Positions 1 to 12,573 of a stretch of 64,000 nt of DNA are shown piece by piece. The notes under the pieces were generated by a model. It saw nothing but the letters and a program-made list of their open reading frames with translations. It had not been told where the DNA came from and searched no databases. A program made the position numbers and the translations under genes. The number at the start of each line of letters is the position of its first letter. The first letter of the stretch is position 1. The stretch comes from Cerioporus squamosus (Eukaryota; Basidiomycota; Agaricomycetes; Polyporales; Polyporaceae). Where the stretch lies: the NCBI GenBank assembly GCA_022592435.1, contig JABYQS010000001.1:744001-808000 (forward strand). The letters run 5' to 3'.

Positions 1-468
1 AACGCTGTACCCTTGGTGACCTTCTTGGGGGCGTGCGCAACAAGGTAGGAGATCACGTCTTTGGTGTTGGTGTACGCCTTCCCGTCCGCGACAAGCGTGG
101 GGAGCGTGGCGTGAGGGTTCTAGTGCAGCGGCAAGGACAGCATTAGCCTGGAAAGCCCGGACACGGACGGTCGACGTGCGACGAGATATGGGAGATACTG
201 TACGTACGATCTTGACAAACTCGGGGTCGAAGTTGGCGCCCTCGGCGAGGTTCACGACCTTTGTCTCGATGGCGTCCTCGGGGTAGCCCAATTCAGCACT
301 GTGACCAGTCAGTCTGAGTTCACTGTATACGTTCATTGGCGCGTCACGTACATGGCGAGCTCCGCAGCTGCTGCCCAGATGGACATGCCAAAAGTGTAGA
401 AAACAGGCTTAAGGGTTTGGTCAGAGCGAGGTACTGCAGAGTGTGCAGGGATCATGTACCTTCGACAT
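1..468 (-). CDS. Glutathione S-transferase, N-terminal part (cut by window edge)
   Basis: Partial gene that runs off the left edge. Minus-strand exons are 460-468 (ATGTCGAAG), 352-407, 208-298 and 119 to the edge, joined by 52-88 nt GT-AG introns. Spliced, the protein starts MSKPVFYTFGMSIWAAAAE, continues through an acidic loop and reaches NPHATLPTLVADGKAY and TNTKDVISYLV. This is the thioredoxin-like N-domain layout of fungal glutathione S-transferases, with the conserved cis-proline (ATLPTLV) followed by the residues that hold the gamma-glutamyl group. Family members conjugate or reduce substrates with glutathione in the cytosol. The C-terminal helical domain is missing, so class and activity cannot be judged. 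The start is the first ATG that gives an open spliced frame; the 9-nt first exon is inferred from splice signals. Confidence 0.78.
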
Positions 469-1385
469 GTTGGTGGAGTGCGAAGTGTTCTTGGTGGTCC
501 GGTAGGTGAACTGTGTGCGTTCTGTGCGGATTGCAGCCTGTCTCGCGATGCGCTCTTATATCGGTCGGCGCGAGACACATGGACGCCCGCAAGAGTTGAC
601 TTTGATGAAACTACCGGTCAACTTCGGTGACAGCGGGTGAGCCAACCACGTCCACGGATGGTATCATGTCGATGCGATCTCGAGTTCGGTCAGCATGGGT
701 ATTGCCTAGCCGTATCTGTTGACCAATCCCAACTTCCGCAGGCCACTAAACGTGCACCTCCGTGCTCAGGCGGTGGCAATTCGTCTCGAGCTGTCCGGAG
801 GAATGCTGGAGGAAGGTGTCGCTGCACTGCACGGCATCATTTGCTGGGTAAGATGTGGCTCGCATCATACTAGCCACCGACATGCATGACCAACGCGTGT
901 CACGTGGGCGCGTCGTGACCCCGGCGTTGGTCCCCCCTTCATGGATCCGCGAGTCTGCGACGTACGACGATGTGTAAGAAGGCCTGCGGCATTGACATGA
1001 ACTTGTATGGAATGCTCTTTCTGCACCGACTGAATATGAAAAGGCCTTAGAATATCCCGCGCTCCCCGGACGTCCTGGTTTTGAATGTTACTGTGTACGA
1101 GTACTTCGAATTTACGGGTGAAGGCACAGCGGATCTCATTGAGGTGTCGTCTAACACCTGCGTACGCAAGTCTTCCATCCATACGAAGTGCTATGAGCAT
1201 TGACGCACGCCCACGGAGAAACTGTCCGTTGAAGTAGACAACGGCAAACCCTCTTGGACAAGCGGTCCAGCATGGGTCATAATACAGGCTCTGTCAATTA
1301 CAGTATTCCTCAACCATCAGTCGTGTCCGATGCAATGGCCATTGTTGACGTTCGAGGGGCATGCAAGCAACGCGCTGATAACGAA
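469..1385. other. Intergenic, no supported gene
   Basis: About 0.9 kb between the GST start and the end of the first BTB gene. Short open frames exist on both strands, but none has splice signals, recognisable domains or protein-like composition. It probably holds the GST promoter and the BTB terminator. I see no RNA gene. Confidence 0.5.
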
Positions 1386-2391
1386 TTACTCCCACTGCAG
1401 CGGGCATAAGGTGAATGTCTCTCGTCAGATTGCATAACCCGATGACAGGCTCACCTCTATCGTTTCTGGAAGGGAGCGGGCTAAAGCCCGCAAGTTCTCC
1501 AAACTAGCAGACTCATCGTAGTACTTGCCTCCGCACTTGCATTGTGCCTCCAGGAGGGCGACCAGCTCTGGTATGGTGCTAGGCCGTTCGCCGCTCTCGC
1601 GCAACACCCGAACCCTCCACGGCTCTCGGCTCCATGCCAACTTGAACATCGCCCAGGAAGTGTGAGCACAACGTTCACCACAAAACCTGCAACATGCGAA
1701 CGTGTTAGCGACGTTGAATGATACCGTGCTATCCAGCTCTTCATTTGTTTTGACACGTCGCCTTTCGTGGAGAGAGAGCAGTTTCACGACGTAGGGAGTC
1801 TCGACATGGCGCAGCTCAAGCAGCTTCTCGGGAGAGAGGAAGTTGACGGCAAGGATACGCCCCACTGCCTTCTGTGCTTCCGCTTCCCAAGACATCCTGC
1901 ACGCCATTCCATATACGCGGACTGGATGGGTATCAAGGAAAGACGGTAGGGCAAGCCGCAGGATCGCGACGGGAAAGGGCATGTCGTACTTTTCCGCGGT
2001 GAACAGCAAAGTTTCGACGAAATCGATGTCGTGAAAGTGAGGTAATGAAGTCCCGCTGACGATGGATAGCAGAGCGGCAAGGGTGTCTGCGCTCTCGCTC
2101 ACGGCGATAGGTTCGTTCGAGCTGTTGGGCGAACCGGAGGGCTGCTGGGGTATCGTGAACATCGTGTGGAACCATCCCGACACACGAGCCAGAGTTTCGG
2201 ATGAGATAGGGAAGAGGAAGCCATCCTTTGACAGCAGAGTCACATCTGCATTGGCGAAGAGTTCTGTGAACAACGGGTGGACAACGGGTGATTCCACAGA
2301 TGCGGTCACAGTCGTATCGGTCGGTGCAGCTGGCTACAAAGTAACTCATCAATGTCTGCACCATTAGCAGATTATACTTACTTACCTCCAT
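1386..2391 (-). CDS. BTB/POZ domain protein, paralogue 1
   Basis: Three minus-strand exons: 2386-2391 (only ATGGAG), 1455-2333 and 1386-1394 (TGG GAG TAA), giving about 297 residues. A BTB fold occupies roughly residues 20-150: a strand region with DVTLLSKDGFLFPISS, then TLARVSGWFHTMF, then LAALLSIVSGT and the helix with FTAEKYDMPFPVAILR. BTB domains mediate dimerisation and often recruit Cullin-3, but no partner can be read here. The C-terminal half has cysteine clusters (CCRFCGERC and CKCGG) that could bind zinc; this is inference. Two paralogues lie at 54.7-56.9 kb with the same order of motifs and the same final intron before a W-x-stop exon. The frame has no in-frame ATG in the large exon, so the 6-nt first exon, joined by a GTAAGT donor, supplies the start, exactly as in paralogue 3. 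Confidence 0.85.
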
Positions 2392-2417
2392 TCCAGGACA
2401 CGAACGTCGGAGACCTT

Positions 2418-2444
2418 GGTGGTGGTGGTGGTGGTGGTGGTGGT
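2418..2444. repeat. (GGT)9 microsatellite in divergent promoter
   Basis: Nine tandem GGT units between the BTB start (2391, minus) and the ELP5 start (2597, plus). The whole divergent promoter is only about 205 bp, so length change in this repeat could alter spacing of elements for both genes. No regulatory role is shown. Confidence 0.9.
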
Positions 2445-2596
2445 TGGGTGGAGGTGGAATGAGGAGGCAGGTGCGAGTCTGCCCTGAGTCTGCCTATTAC
2501 TCTCCTCCTCATGCAAGCCTCCTGGCCCACTCACTGCGATCGGGACCCGGCCCGGACAAAGTGACCAAACTGCACATCGCGCGCGAGAGCCCAAAG

Positions 2597-3911
2597 ATGC
2601 CGCTCCTTCTCTCCTCCACTCTCGCGCAGACCTCGCGCAACCAGCATTGCCTACTCTTGCAATCATCGACCGCTCAGTCATGTCTGCCCATCCTACGCGA
2701 TATTGTTAAGCACGCGAGCGAGCGGACGCGCGAGTCGACAATCTTGTTCTGCTTTCTCTACCCGCCCTCTAGTTTCGTGGACCCATCGCGCAGCCAAGCC
2801 GACCATATCCGCGTAGTGGACAGAACCGCGAGCGTGTCAGGATATGACGATGCTTTTGAGTCAGATAAGGACTGGATCTCTGCGTTGAAGAGCGAACTCC
2901 TTGAGTCCGTTCGTTCGGGTATGTCTAGACCCTGGCGAAACTTTGCAAGACCGAGGAAGTGTTTACTGATCACCTGCTCTAGCTCCCCCAGGACCGCTCA
3001 ACGTCGTAATAGACTCCGCGGATACTCTTCTGTCAGATATAGCATCACTGGCAGAGACGACCCAGCTCCTCTCGGAGATCCTAGGGATCGTCCGCTCGCG
3101 AGGCGGCAAGTACCCATCCTACCCACCGGAAACGCATCTCCTAACGATCTTCCACATCTGGCACAGGCACATCGCGTCTCGTAATCCACGCGTTAACACC
3201 CTGCCCGCTCATCCCAATCCTCACACAAACCCGCTTCTCCCCCTCCCTCACGCACATCACCGCCCACCCAACCGCACTCCTTACCCACCTCTCTTCCGCC
3301 TACCTCACCCCCCCGCCCCCGCTCTCCCCTCCCGAGAAGTTCTGGGGCGTCTTCATCCCGATCGCCGAGCGCCAGTACGAGTCCGAGAAGCTCGTCTTTG
3401 GCCAGGATGGCGAGGGCAGCGGGCCGCAAGAGTTCGCGGTGGAGGTCCTGGTGAGAGGCGGTGCGGACGGCTCGGGGAGGCGTCGAGGCGTCGAACGCGT
3501 ACTCGAAGGCTGGTCTCCTACTGCGGGTGGTCCCTGCGAACTGCGAGACCTGGAAAACCTGAAGATGCTCTGGACCAAGAAACCCGTCTTCGAGGTACGA
3601 CTGCATAAACTGAGTATTCGAACCAAGTCTGATTTTCGCCGTGGTTCGCAGACCCAAGCTACGGCAGACCCGACACAGAACCTTTCGTTCAACCTGAACC
3701 TCACTCCGGAGCAGCAGCGTTCCAGAGCGCAAGTTCCTCTACCTTATGCACATGAAGGTTCGTCGATGTATGGCTCGTCACAACACCGGTACTGATTGTA
3801 AGCGCAGGAAAACCTACGGAGACAGCACGAACACCAGCAGCTATTCTGTATGATCCCGACTCAGCTGATGACCTAGATGATGACGATCCAGACGAGGACC
3901 TGAACATATGA
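2597..3911 (+). CDS. ELP5: Elongator complex subunit 5
   Basis: Five exons: 2597-2918, 2983-3105, 3167-3594, 3652-3757 and 3808-3911, exactly in frame, 360 residues. Elp5 is one of the RecA-like Elp4-5-6 subunits of Elongator, which makes the 5-carboxymethyl modification of wobble uridine in tRNA. Recognition rests on the central segment PGPLNVVIDSADTLLSD, the PPEKFWGVF region, and above all the C-terminus: SFNLNLTPEQQ, then ILYDPDSADDLDDDDPDEDL ending in NI, an acidic tail typical of Elp5/Iki1. Intron 2 (3106-3166) must use a GC donor (GCAAGT) with a normal branch site CTAAC and an AG acceptor; a GT donor at that place puts the next exon in the wrong frame. It converges with the gene at 4099-7068. 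Confidence 0.9.
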
Positions 3912-4098
3912 GACGCTGGCTGCCCGATGGGAGAGTCGCATACGCTAGCGGATGGATGCAGCTGCGATTACGAGTAGTGGTACAACATTGATGACTGGTG
4001 CTGAGACATTGTAGCTATACAGACAACATTTCGACAGAAATGCAACGAACGCGTACTGCCCTGCAGCACCCTAAAACCCGGGTAAAAACGAGTGCGGT

Positions 4099-7068
4099 TT
4101 AAAGCGACTCTTCCCTCACTCTCCGAGCGATCTCGTCGAATTCGAAGCCCAGAGTCCGCATGAAGCTCAACTCCTCCTGCTGTTCCAACCTTCCCAGGTC
4201 ATCGTCGTCTTCGTAATCGGAGCAAGACATGTCAAAGGACAAGGACAGGCTCGGGCTGAATCGAAGCGTCTTCCTGATGGGAGTGCTCGAGCTGCCTGCG
4301 ACTAGTTGGGAGACCGCGGTGTGACCTGCGTATCTCTGCGAGGGGATCGGGCGGTGTGTGTACGATCCTAAGGTGGATGGCTCACTGGTACTGGCCTCGA
4401 GGAAGTACTCGCGCTCAGTGCTTGACCCGATGCTGAACGTCCCGCTCGAGCAGTTCAGTGTTCGGGCGAAGCTCATGCTGTCCAGATCTGAATCCGCCTG
4501 AGGCGAGGACGACCTTGGGAAGCGGTGGCGATCGTCCTCGCTTGCGATCTCCGGGGCGTCGTAGTACGTAGACTCAGCTCCTGAGCTTTGCGACACCAGG
4601 CTAGACCTATGCGACGGCAACGTCTCAGGCACTGCAGGCCACGGACCGATGTTTAACCTGGTCCTGGGATATACCATATCGAATTGTACGGAACCATGAG
4701 TGATCGTGGTGACAGTATCCCCTCGAGGCCGGCGCCGACTGGTTTGCGGGTGGCTATCCGGCAGTGGAGGCTGGCCACCGGGGAGAGGTGCAGCGCGAGA
4801 AGACCGCTTCGCCATTATTGAAGACAACGAGAATCGCCTGGAACGCTTATGCCCCGCAGTTGGCGTATCGCCGCTTTGCTGCTGAAGCAGGGCAGATGGG
4901 GATGGCGCAGTATGTGTACGCGTGCGTACAGGGGAGTCGTCACTGACTACACAAATGATGGGGCAATCGTGTTCGTCCTGGAGCACAGGGAGCTCTCCAC
5001 CCCAGAGATGGCCATGCGCTGGGTCTCCACTCGTGATGTTCCGGCCGCGAATACCGGATGTATCACTTCTTGGCGCAAAAGCATGTCGCGCTGGGTCCGT
5101 CGCGACGCTCAGTTTGGACTGAGAGGAAGGTATGGGAAGAGGCGGTCGGGGAATCACCGTCGACCGCAGCGACTCCATCTTAGACTTCGTCAAAGCGGAC
5201 GATAGCGAGAACCTACGGGACTTGATCGGCTTCTGTTCAGTCTCGACGGCCTGAGGTGCGGTCGGAGTACGTTCCCGTCGCGCCTTGGGGGTACGTGGGG
5301 ATCGGCCCGGGTCTTCCAGGTCTCGAGTAGGGAGGCCCCGTTGCTCGTCTGATGGCTCAGCGGATTCGTGAACGGTCATCGTCAATGGAGGCTCAGAAGC
5401 CAAGCCGGATTCGCCTGGAGAGCGGCTGAACATGGTCGAGTGTACTAGTCGTTCAGCCGAAGAGAGGAGCATGGGCAGCGGCAGCGATCGGCGGTGATTG
5501 CGCATGATCCTGGCCCTAGGACTAGGAAGCGGTATAGGATGCTCCTGCTTGCATGGTCAATGTCATGATTAAACGAATGATATAATCTACTCACCGACTC
5601 ATATTCGACGTTCGTGATGGCCGTAGTAGTGGTCATCAACCCGTACTCCGGACTATTGCTTGGATTCCTAGGCCTTCCTGTCGGGACGGACTCGACCTTG
5701 CTCTTGAATAACCCTCGAAGCCGCTCGCCAATCTTGCGCACTTTCCCAAGTACCGGCTGTCTCAACGGCCTGTTCTTCCTACCATCCTCACCCACGTCGA
5801 CGCGACTACTGATGGTACGGACGGGCTGAATACGAGGGCTTCTCCAGACGGACGGCTGAGGAGCCGACACCCGCCGAGAGCGAGTGTTATCGGGAAGCCC
5901 TGGGTGCAAGTAGACTACACTCCTTTGACCACGCGAATCTTCCCGCACATTGGGCACCACTCGACCACGATGTCCGGCAGATGCGTCCGTAGTAGCGGAA
6001 GGCCGTCTATACGCGGGCGACCGCGGTACGTCGGGAGCTATGCTGCTAGTCCCCACTGAGGCCAAAGCTCCCGCTGACTGGACGGAGGGCGGGATCGAGA
6101 ACGATGAGCGGGAATGGGATGCTGCTACGGCTGTCGCGAGCGCGAAGGCATCCATCTCCGGAGCATGCGCGTGCGTGTGCATGGGTCCCTCGACGCCCAA
6201 GTGGTCACCAAGAGGTTGTGTACCGTGACTCGGGGGAAGGACGGCCGAATCAGCGTCGGGAGACGAGAGCATCGAAGACTGAGAGGATATAGGCAACGGC
6301 GGCGAAGCATAGCCTGACGCCCTCTGGGCAGAGGGACTCGCAGGAGGCACGGGGTAGTGCTCATGGATCCTTTGCTGCGAAGTCGGAGAAGGGGACTCCT
6401 GGTATGGGAATTCGACCGAGATATCGGGGAGCGGTAGCTTCAACGGAGGCAGTCCAGGGATGAAGTTCAGGAGCGGCGGATCAAGGTGAGATGGCGGGAA
6501 GTGGTGAATCCTGGAGGCTCCTGACAAAAAGCGAGGACGGTAAGTGGATGGACCTGCGCCCTGCCGTACAGGCGAAGCCTTGCTATAACGAGCGACTGGA
6601 TGTTGGGAGCTGCTTGACGAAACGAAGTTATTAAGTAGGAGGGACTCGCTGCCTCCGAGCTGAGTTGGCCAGTCCGCGAGGTCCGGCGTGTTCAGCGGAC
6701 TCGAGAGCGCAGTGGACACCTGTGCGGCAGGACGCGGTGAGGTTATGTGCGTGATAGACGCGCATACAGGCACGTACTGTGTGTTCGGTGAGAGGCGAGC
6801 TCTTAACCTCGTTGACCGCGCTCTCGCCTGCGCCCGAGTGGCGGGGACTAGGAGTGCTAGAGTAGCCATGCGAACGTGTCGGCCCCGTGTATGTCCACCT
6901 GCGGCGCGGTTTGCTGTTGGTGTCCCTGGCCGCAGCTGACGGACTGCCGTCAGAGGACATCGAAGAGACGTCCGCGTCGTGGTCGTGGTCGTGATCGCGG
7001 AAAGGACTGGGCCATGCGCCAGGCAGGTACGGGGTGGGGGACAGTCGGGGGGATGGCGACGACGACAT
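4099..7068 (-). CDS. Large Ser/Pro-rich disordered protein, unknown function
   Basis: I do not recognise this gene. Exons 6808-7068, 5595-6719 and 4099-5544 join in frame to 943 residues. The product is mostly low complexity (Ser, Pro, Arg) with a short His-Asp tract near the N-terminus (DHDHDHDAD). No globular domain or membrane span is evident. Two copies of a basic-hydrophobic motif RRFSLSS occur near residues 572 and 698, each followed by a lysine-rich stretch (ALTKSK, IMAKRSSR); RRxS is the consensus for PKA-type kinases. A basic amphipathic segment GKVRKIGERLRGLFKSK precedes them, and the C-terminus is acidic then helical (EDDDDLGRLEQQEELSFMRT). This looks like a phospho-regulated scaffold, but that is inference. 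The last intron was placed with acceptor CAAGCAG, the only nearby choice that keeps the frame. Confidence 0.7.
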
Positions 7069-7426
7069 GGGCAGCGGGGAGAGGAGGAGATGGGGGAATA
7101 GAGAAAGGGTGATGACGGGAGGGGACGCAGGACGGCGAGGACTTACACTACTGGCTCCGGATACGGATGGGCTTCGTCGATCCCTCCCCGGAGCGCAAGT
7201 GAAGCTGCGCTCCGGCCGAGGCCTGTCAATTTGTGACGCGCCCTCGAGCTCGTAAGAATGGGGCGGCACACACCATATCGGGATGCCACACAGGGGCCCG
7301 CCGCGTCGCGCTCGGCCTCGATCCAGGGTATAAGCAGAGACTACAGCCGTGTCTATATCGCCCTCTACCGACATCTAGCATCTAGTCTAGATCACAGCTA
7401 CATACGTCCTGCGGGTATAGACAGCC
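7069..7426. other. Promoter region of the 4099-7068 gene; no gene seen
   Basis: 358 bp between the start of the disordered-protein gene and the end of the aminotransferase gene. One side must carry the promoter of the former and the other the 3' UTR of the latter. No clear TATA box or other element was recognised. Confidence 0.4.
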
Positions 7427-9092
<1,666 letters not shown>

Positions 9093-9402
9093 TTTTGGGC
9101 GAGAATAGACGGGGAGACGGGGGTTCAAGAAAGCAAGAAAGACGATGCGCTGGTATATACACGGCGGCGGGGAGAGTCTGGGGTGGCCTCTACCTCCGCA
9201 TGAGGATGATTTCGCACGGCGTTAGAACGGCCGGGGCAAGCCGGCACGCTCTAGAGCAGACCCTAACCCTACTGCACGTCATCTGCATGCTAGATCAGAT
9301 AACTCTAGATCTGCTCGACTCTGCTCGACTCATTCTCGAGCGTCGTTCTGCGCTATAAAACTCTCTCCCAGAGGCCAGAAAGCTCGCCGACAGACCTACC
9401 AC
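9093..9402. promoter_or_regulatory. Divergent promoter of aspartate aminotransferase and aspartyl-tRNA synthetase
   Basis: 310 bp between two ATGs pointing away from each other. On the plus side TATAAA lies at 9354-9359, about 45 bp before the synthetase ATG at 9403. On the minus side a TATA-like GTATATAC is at 9153-9160. Between them are a telomere-like CCCTAACCCTA at 9261-9271 and two tandem copies of CTGCTCGACT at 9311-9330. The role of the last two is not known. Confidence 0.6.
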
Positions 9403-11463
9403 ATGGCGGACGCAGAGACCACCCAACCCACCCAGCAGCCCCCTGTTGAGGCGCCGTAAGTCGCGCGATCAAATGCTCTCATATCATACCTCGCTTAACT
9501 GCACTTGTTAGTGCCGCAGAGGGTGCCGAGGCACCGAAGGGACCGTCGAAGAATGAGCTGAAGAAGCGTGCAAAGGAGGAGGAGAAGGCGCGTAAGGCAG
9601 CAGAGAAGGCCGCACGTCAAGCAGAACTCGAGGCGCAAAAGGCGGCAGCTGAGGTCGTAAGTACCCATAAAGTCGGACAAGTTCTTAGAGGATACTGACG
9701 CCCCTGCTTGTATCATGGTAGGACTATGCGACCGAGTTCTATGGCAAGCTGCCCCTCAACCAGTCGCAATCCCGCCCGAGGCGCACTCGCGTCCAGATCG
9801 CGTCGCTCACGCCCGAGATGGACGGCCAGACTGTCCTCCTCCGTGCGCGCGTGCAGACATCGCGTGCGCAGGGCAGCAAGATGGTGTTCCTCAACCTTCG
9901 CCAGCGTACCGACTCCGTTCAGGCCCTCCTCACCGTCGCGCCTGGCAAGGTCAGCAAGCAGATGGCGAAATGGGCCGCTGGCCTGCAGATCGAGAGTATC
10001 GTGCTCGCGGAGGGTGTTGTGAAGAAGGCGCCGGAGATCATCAAGAGCGCGTCGGTTGGAGACGTAGAGTTGCATCTGACGCAGGTGAGTTGTCCAGGTC
10101 GTCCCAGAGCCATGTGTCATGCTGATACGGGGCCTGTGTAGCTCCATCTCATCTCCGGCCTCGAGACCGTGCTTCCGTTCACCGTTGACGACGCGAACCG
10201 TCCGGAGCCCCCGGAGACGGAGGCCGAGGACGTGCAGTTCAAGCGTGTCTTGCTTGACACTCGTTTGAACAACCGCGTTGTCGACCTCAGGGTATGTCCA
10301 CCGGCCACTTCGCCTCGGACTTCTGTCTGATCGAGTTACAGACGCAAACGAACCACGCGGTGTTCAGGCTACAACACGGAATCGGTCACCTATTCCGAGA
10401 GTTCTTAGATGGCCAGGGCTTCACTGAGATCCACAGTCCTAAATTGCAGGGCGCTGCGACAGAATCCGGCGCATCAGTGTTCCAAGTCAGCTACTTTAAG
10501 GGTATGTCTCTTGAGCCAACTGTCCCTGTTATTCGCAATCTCAACCTCGCGTCGCAGGCAAGGCATTCCTCGCACAGTCGCCTCAGCTTGCCAAGCAAAT
10601 GGCAATTGCTGCTGACTTCGAGCGTGTTTACGAAATCGGCCCCGTTTTCCGTGCGAGGACTCTAACACTCACCGGCATATGACCGAGTTCATCGGACTTG
10701 ATCTCGAGATGGCCATCGAGGAGCACTACCACGAGGTCATGGAACTCCTCGACGGGCTCTTCCTGCACATGTTCCGCGGACTCAGGCAGAAGTACTCGAA
10801 GGAGATTGACACTGTCCGGAAACAGTTCCCTGCCGACGAGTTCAAGTGGCGCGAGGGTCCTGAGGGTACCCTCAAGCTCTCTTCAGGGAGGCGGTTGACT
10901 TGCTGGTCGCGGATGGCGTTCCCAGGGAGGACCTGGACGACATCGAGTGAGTGATCTCGTGCGCCAAGTTGTCTCATGCATTGACATCCTCGGACGTAGC
11001 ACGGCGAACGAGAAGCGTCTCGGGCGGATCGTTCGCGCCAAGTACGACACCGACTACTACATCATTGACAAGTTCCCGATGGCCCTACGGCCGTTCTACA
11101 CCATGCCTGACCCCGAGGACCCGGTAAGCTCAAACTCTCTTGGAAACGCGTCCCTAGCACGTGTGTCCTAACTCCGACTCTTCCCAGACGCTGTCCAACT
11201 CGTACGACTTCTTCATGCGTGGCGAGGAGATCCTCTCTGGGGCGCAGCGTGTCCACGACCCCAAGCTGCTCGAGGAGGGCATGCGCAGCAAGGGCATCGA
11301 CCCCGCGTCAATGAGCTACTACCTCGACGCCTTCAAGCTCGGCTGCCCGCCACACGGCGGAGGTGGTATCGGCCTCGAGCGCGTGCTCATGCTGTTCCTC
11401 AAGCTCAACAACATCCGCCGTGCGTCGCTCTTCCCCAGAGACCCCAAGCGACTAGAACCCTAA
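9403..11463 (+). CDS. DPS1: Aspartyl-tRNA synthetase, cytosolic (two 1-nt frame breaks in this sequence)
   Basis: Class IIb synthetase that charges tRNA-Asp. Eight exons: 9403-9455, 9512-9656, 9722-10084, 10142-10291, 10342-10501, 10558-10946, 11000-11123 and 11188-11463; about 553 residues once two missing bases are allowed for. Visible parts: a Lys/Ala-rich N-terminal extension ([20 protein letters not shown]) as in fungal cytosolic AspRS, the OB-fold anticodon domain ([20 protein letters not shown]), the catalytic core with [51 protein letters not shown], and class II motif 3 ([15 protein letters not shown]) near the end. One G is missing near 10655 (RA then [12 protein letters not shown]) and one T near 10881 (LKL then [13 protein letters not shown]). 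Both lie in otherwise perfect exons, so errors in the sequence are more likely than a pseudogene. Confidence 0.92.
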
Positions 11464-11919
11464 GCGGCTCGGCTCCGAGCCCCGGTCGTAGCTGGGTCGT
11501 CTCCGTGCGCGCGCGGAAGCGGAAGGCAGCCGCACGATCTCGGAGGGCGTGCAGTGTGCGAGTGTGAAGAGGCAAGCAGTGTACTACCTTGAAGTTGTAA
11601 CATCCGGAATAGAGAGGGACGTCGACTCCCTTCTTCGCGTCCGCCGCCCGTGACAGTGTAGCCATCGTCTGAGTTCCATTCTTGACGGCGACGACGCTTC
11701 CGAGCCTCGTCGCCATAGTGTGCCCTTTGTGAGTGTCACTGTCAGCCGCAAGTGTTTCATACAGCCAGCCGGTTCCCGCTGCAGAGAGGGCACAGTACTG
11801 CAAGCCTCCCTCGTCCGTGTTCACGAACAACCATCTCGCTCCGCCCTCGGTGGCTGCCCCGCCCGCGACACCCCGCGCAGCGCGCACGCGAGAGACCCCA
11901 ACGAACCCCCCGAGGCAAG
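11464..11919. other. Intergenic between AspRS and a small membrane protein
   Basis: 456 bp holding the AspRS 3' end and the upstream region of the next plus-strand gene. Open frames on both strands are GC-rich shadows without ATG or splice support. Confidence 0.4.
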
Positions 11920-12573
11920 ATGTGGATCCATCCCAAGCCGGCCTTCAGCACTACCTCGACCGCCACCGCCCTCGTACCCCGGGCGACCTCCGCGTCCGAC
12001 TCCTCACCGTCGCACCCCTGCCCGCCCACCTACCCACTATGCAACCCCCAGGTCGGGCCAGGACCCGCGCTCGTGCCCATCGCGAACGCAGATAGCAGCA
12101 GAAACAGCGCGCACTCGTCCGGAGCCTCGAGCACGGGCACGGGGACGCTCACACCGACGCCGCAGGCCGCGCTCGCGTCGAGCATCCAGCACTTCGGCAA
12201 GCGGAACTTCGTCGGGCTCCTCGTGCTCGGCCTGCTCGCGCTCGCGGGGCTCGTGCTCTGGTGCACATTTGGCGCGTGGCCGCAGCGCATGATGCGGCGG
12301 ATCCGCGCGCGCGTCGCGAACAAGGGGGACGCCGCAAAGGCGGGGCGAGACGGGGACTCGGAGGGGCGGCGGGGGGCGGATCTGGACCGGGACCAGAGCC
12401 AGGATGCGGCGCACGAACCGCACGAGTCGGAAGAGGACAAGGTCCAGCCTGCGTCGGAGGAGGGCGCACCGAGCTCGCCGCAGTCGCTCGAGTTGGAGAT
12501 GGAGGGCTTGGGGAAGGGCACTGTTGAGGAGGAGGCCAAGAAGAGGACGCTTCCACGCGTACGCTTTGCATGA
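11920..12573 (+). CDS. Small single-span membrane protein, unknown function
   Basis: I do not recognise it. A single open exon of 217 residues starts at ATGTGGATCC (11920); the frame upstream has no ATG. The N-terminal ~90 residues are Ser/Thr/Pro-rich and uncharged, followed by one strongly hydrophobic segment at about residues 97-118 (NFVGLLVLGLLALAGLVLW), then a basic flank (RMMRRIRARVANK) and an acidic, disordered C-terminal half. The positive flank after the span predicts that the C-terminal half faces the cytosol (type Ib/III or signal-anchor topology). It lacks a clear cleavable signal peptide. It could be a short ER or plasma-membrane protein; no function is proposed. Codon use looks like that of its neighbours. 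Confidence 0.6.
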   Translation: MWIHPKPAFSTTSTATALVPRATSASDSSPSHPCPPTYPLCNPQVGPGPALVPIANADSSRNSAHSSGASSTGTGTLTPTPQAALASSIQHFGKRNFVGLLVLGLLALAGLVLWCTFGAWPQRMMRRIRARVANKGDAAKAGRDGDSEGRRGADLDRDQSQDAAHEPHESEEDKVQPASEEGAPSSPQSLELEMEGLGKGTVEEEAKKRTLPRVRFA

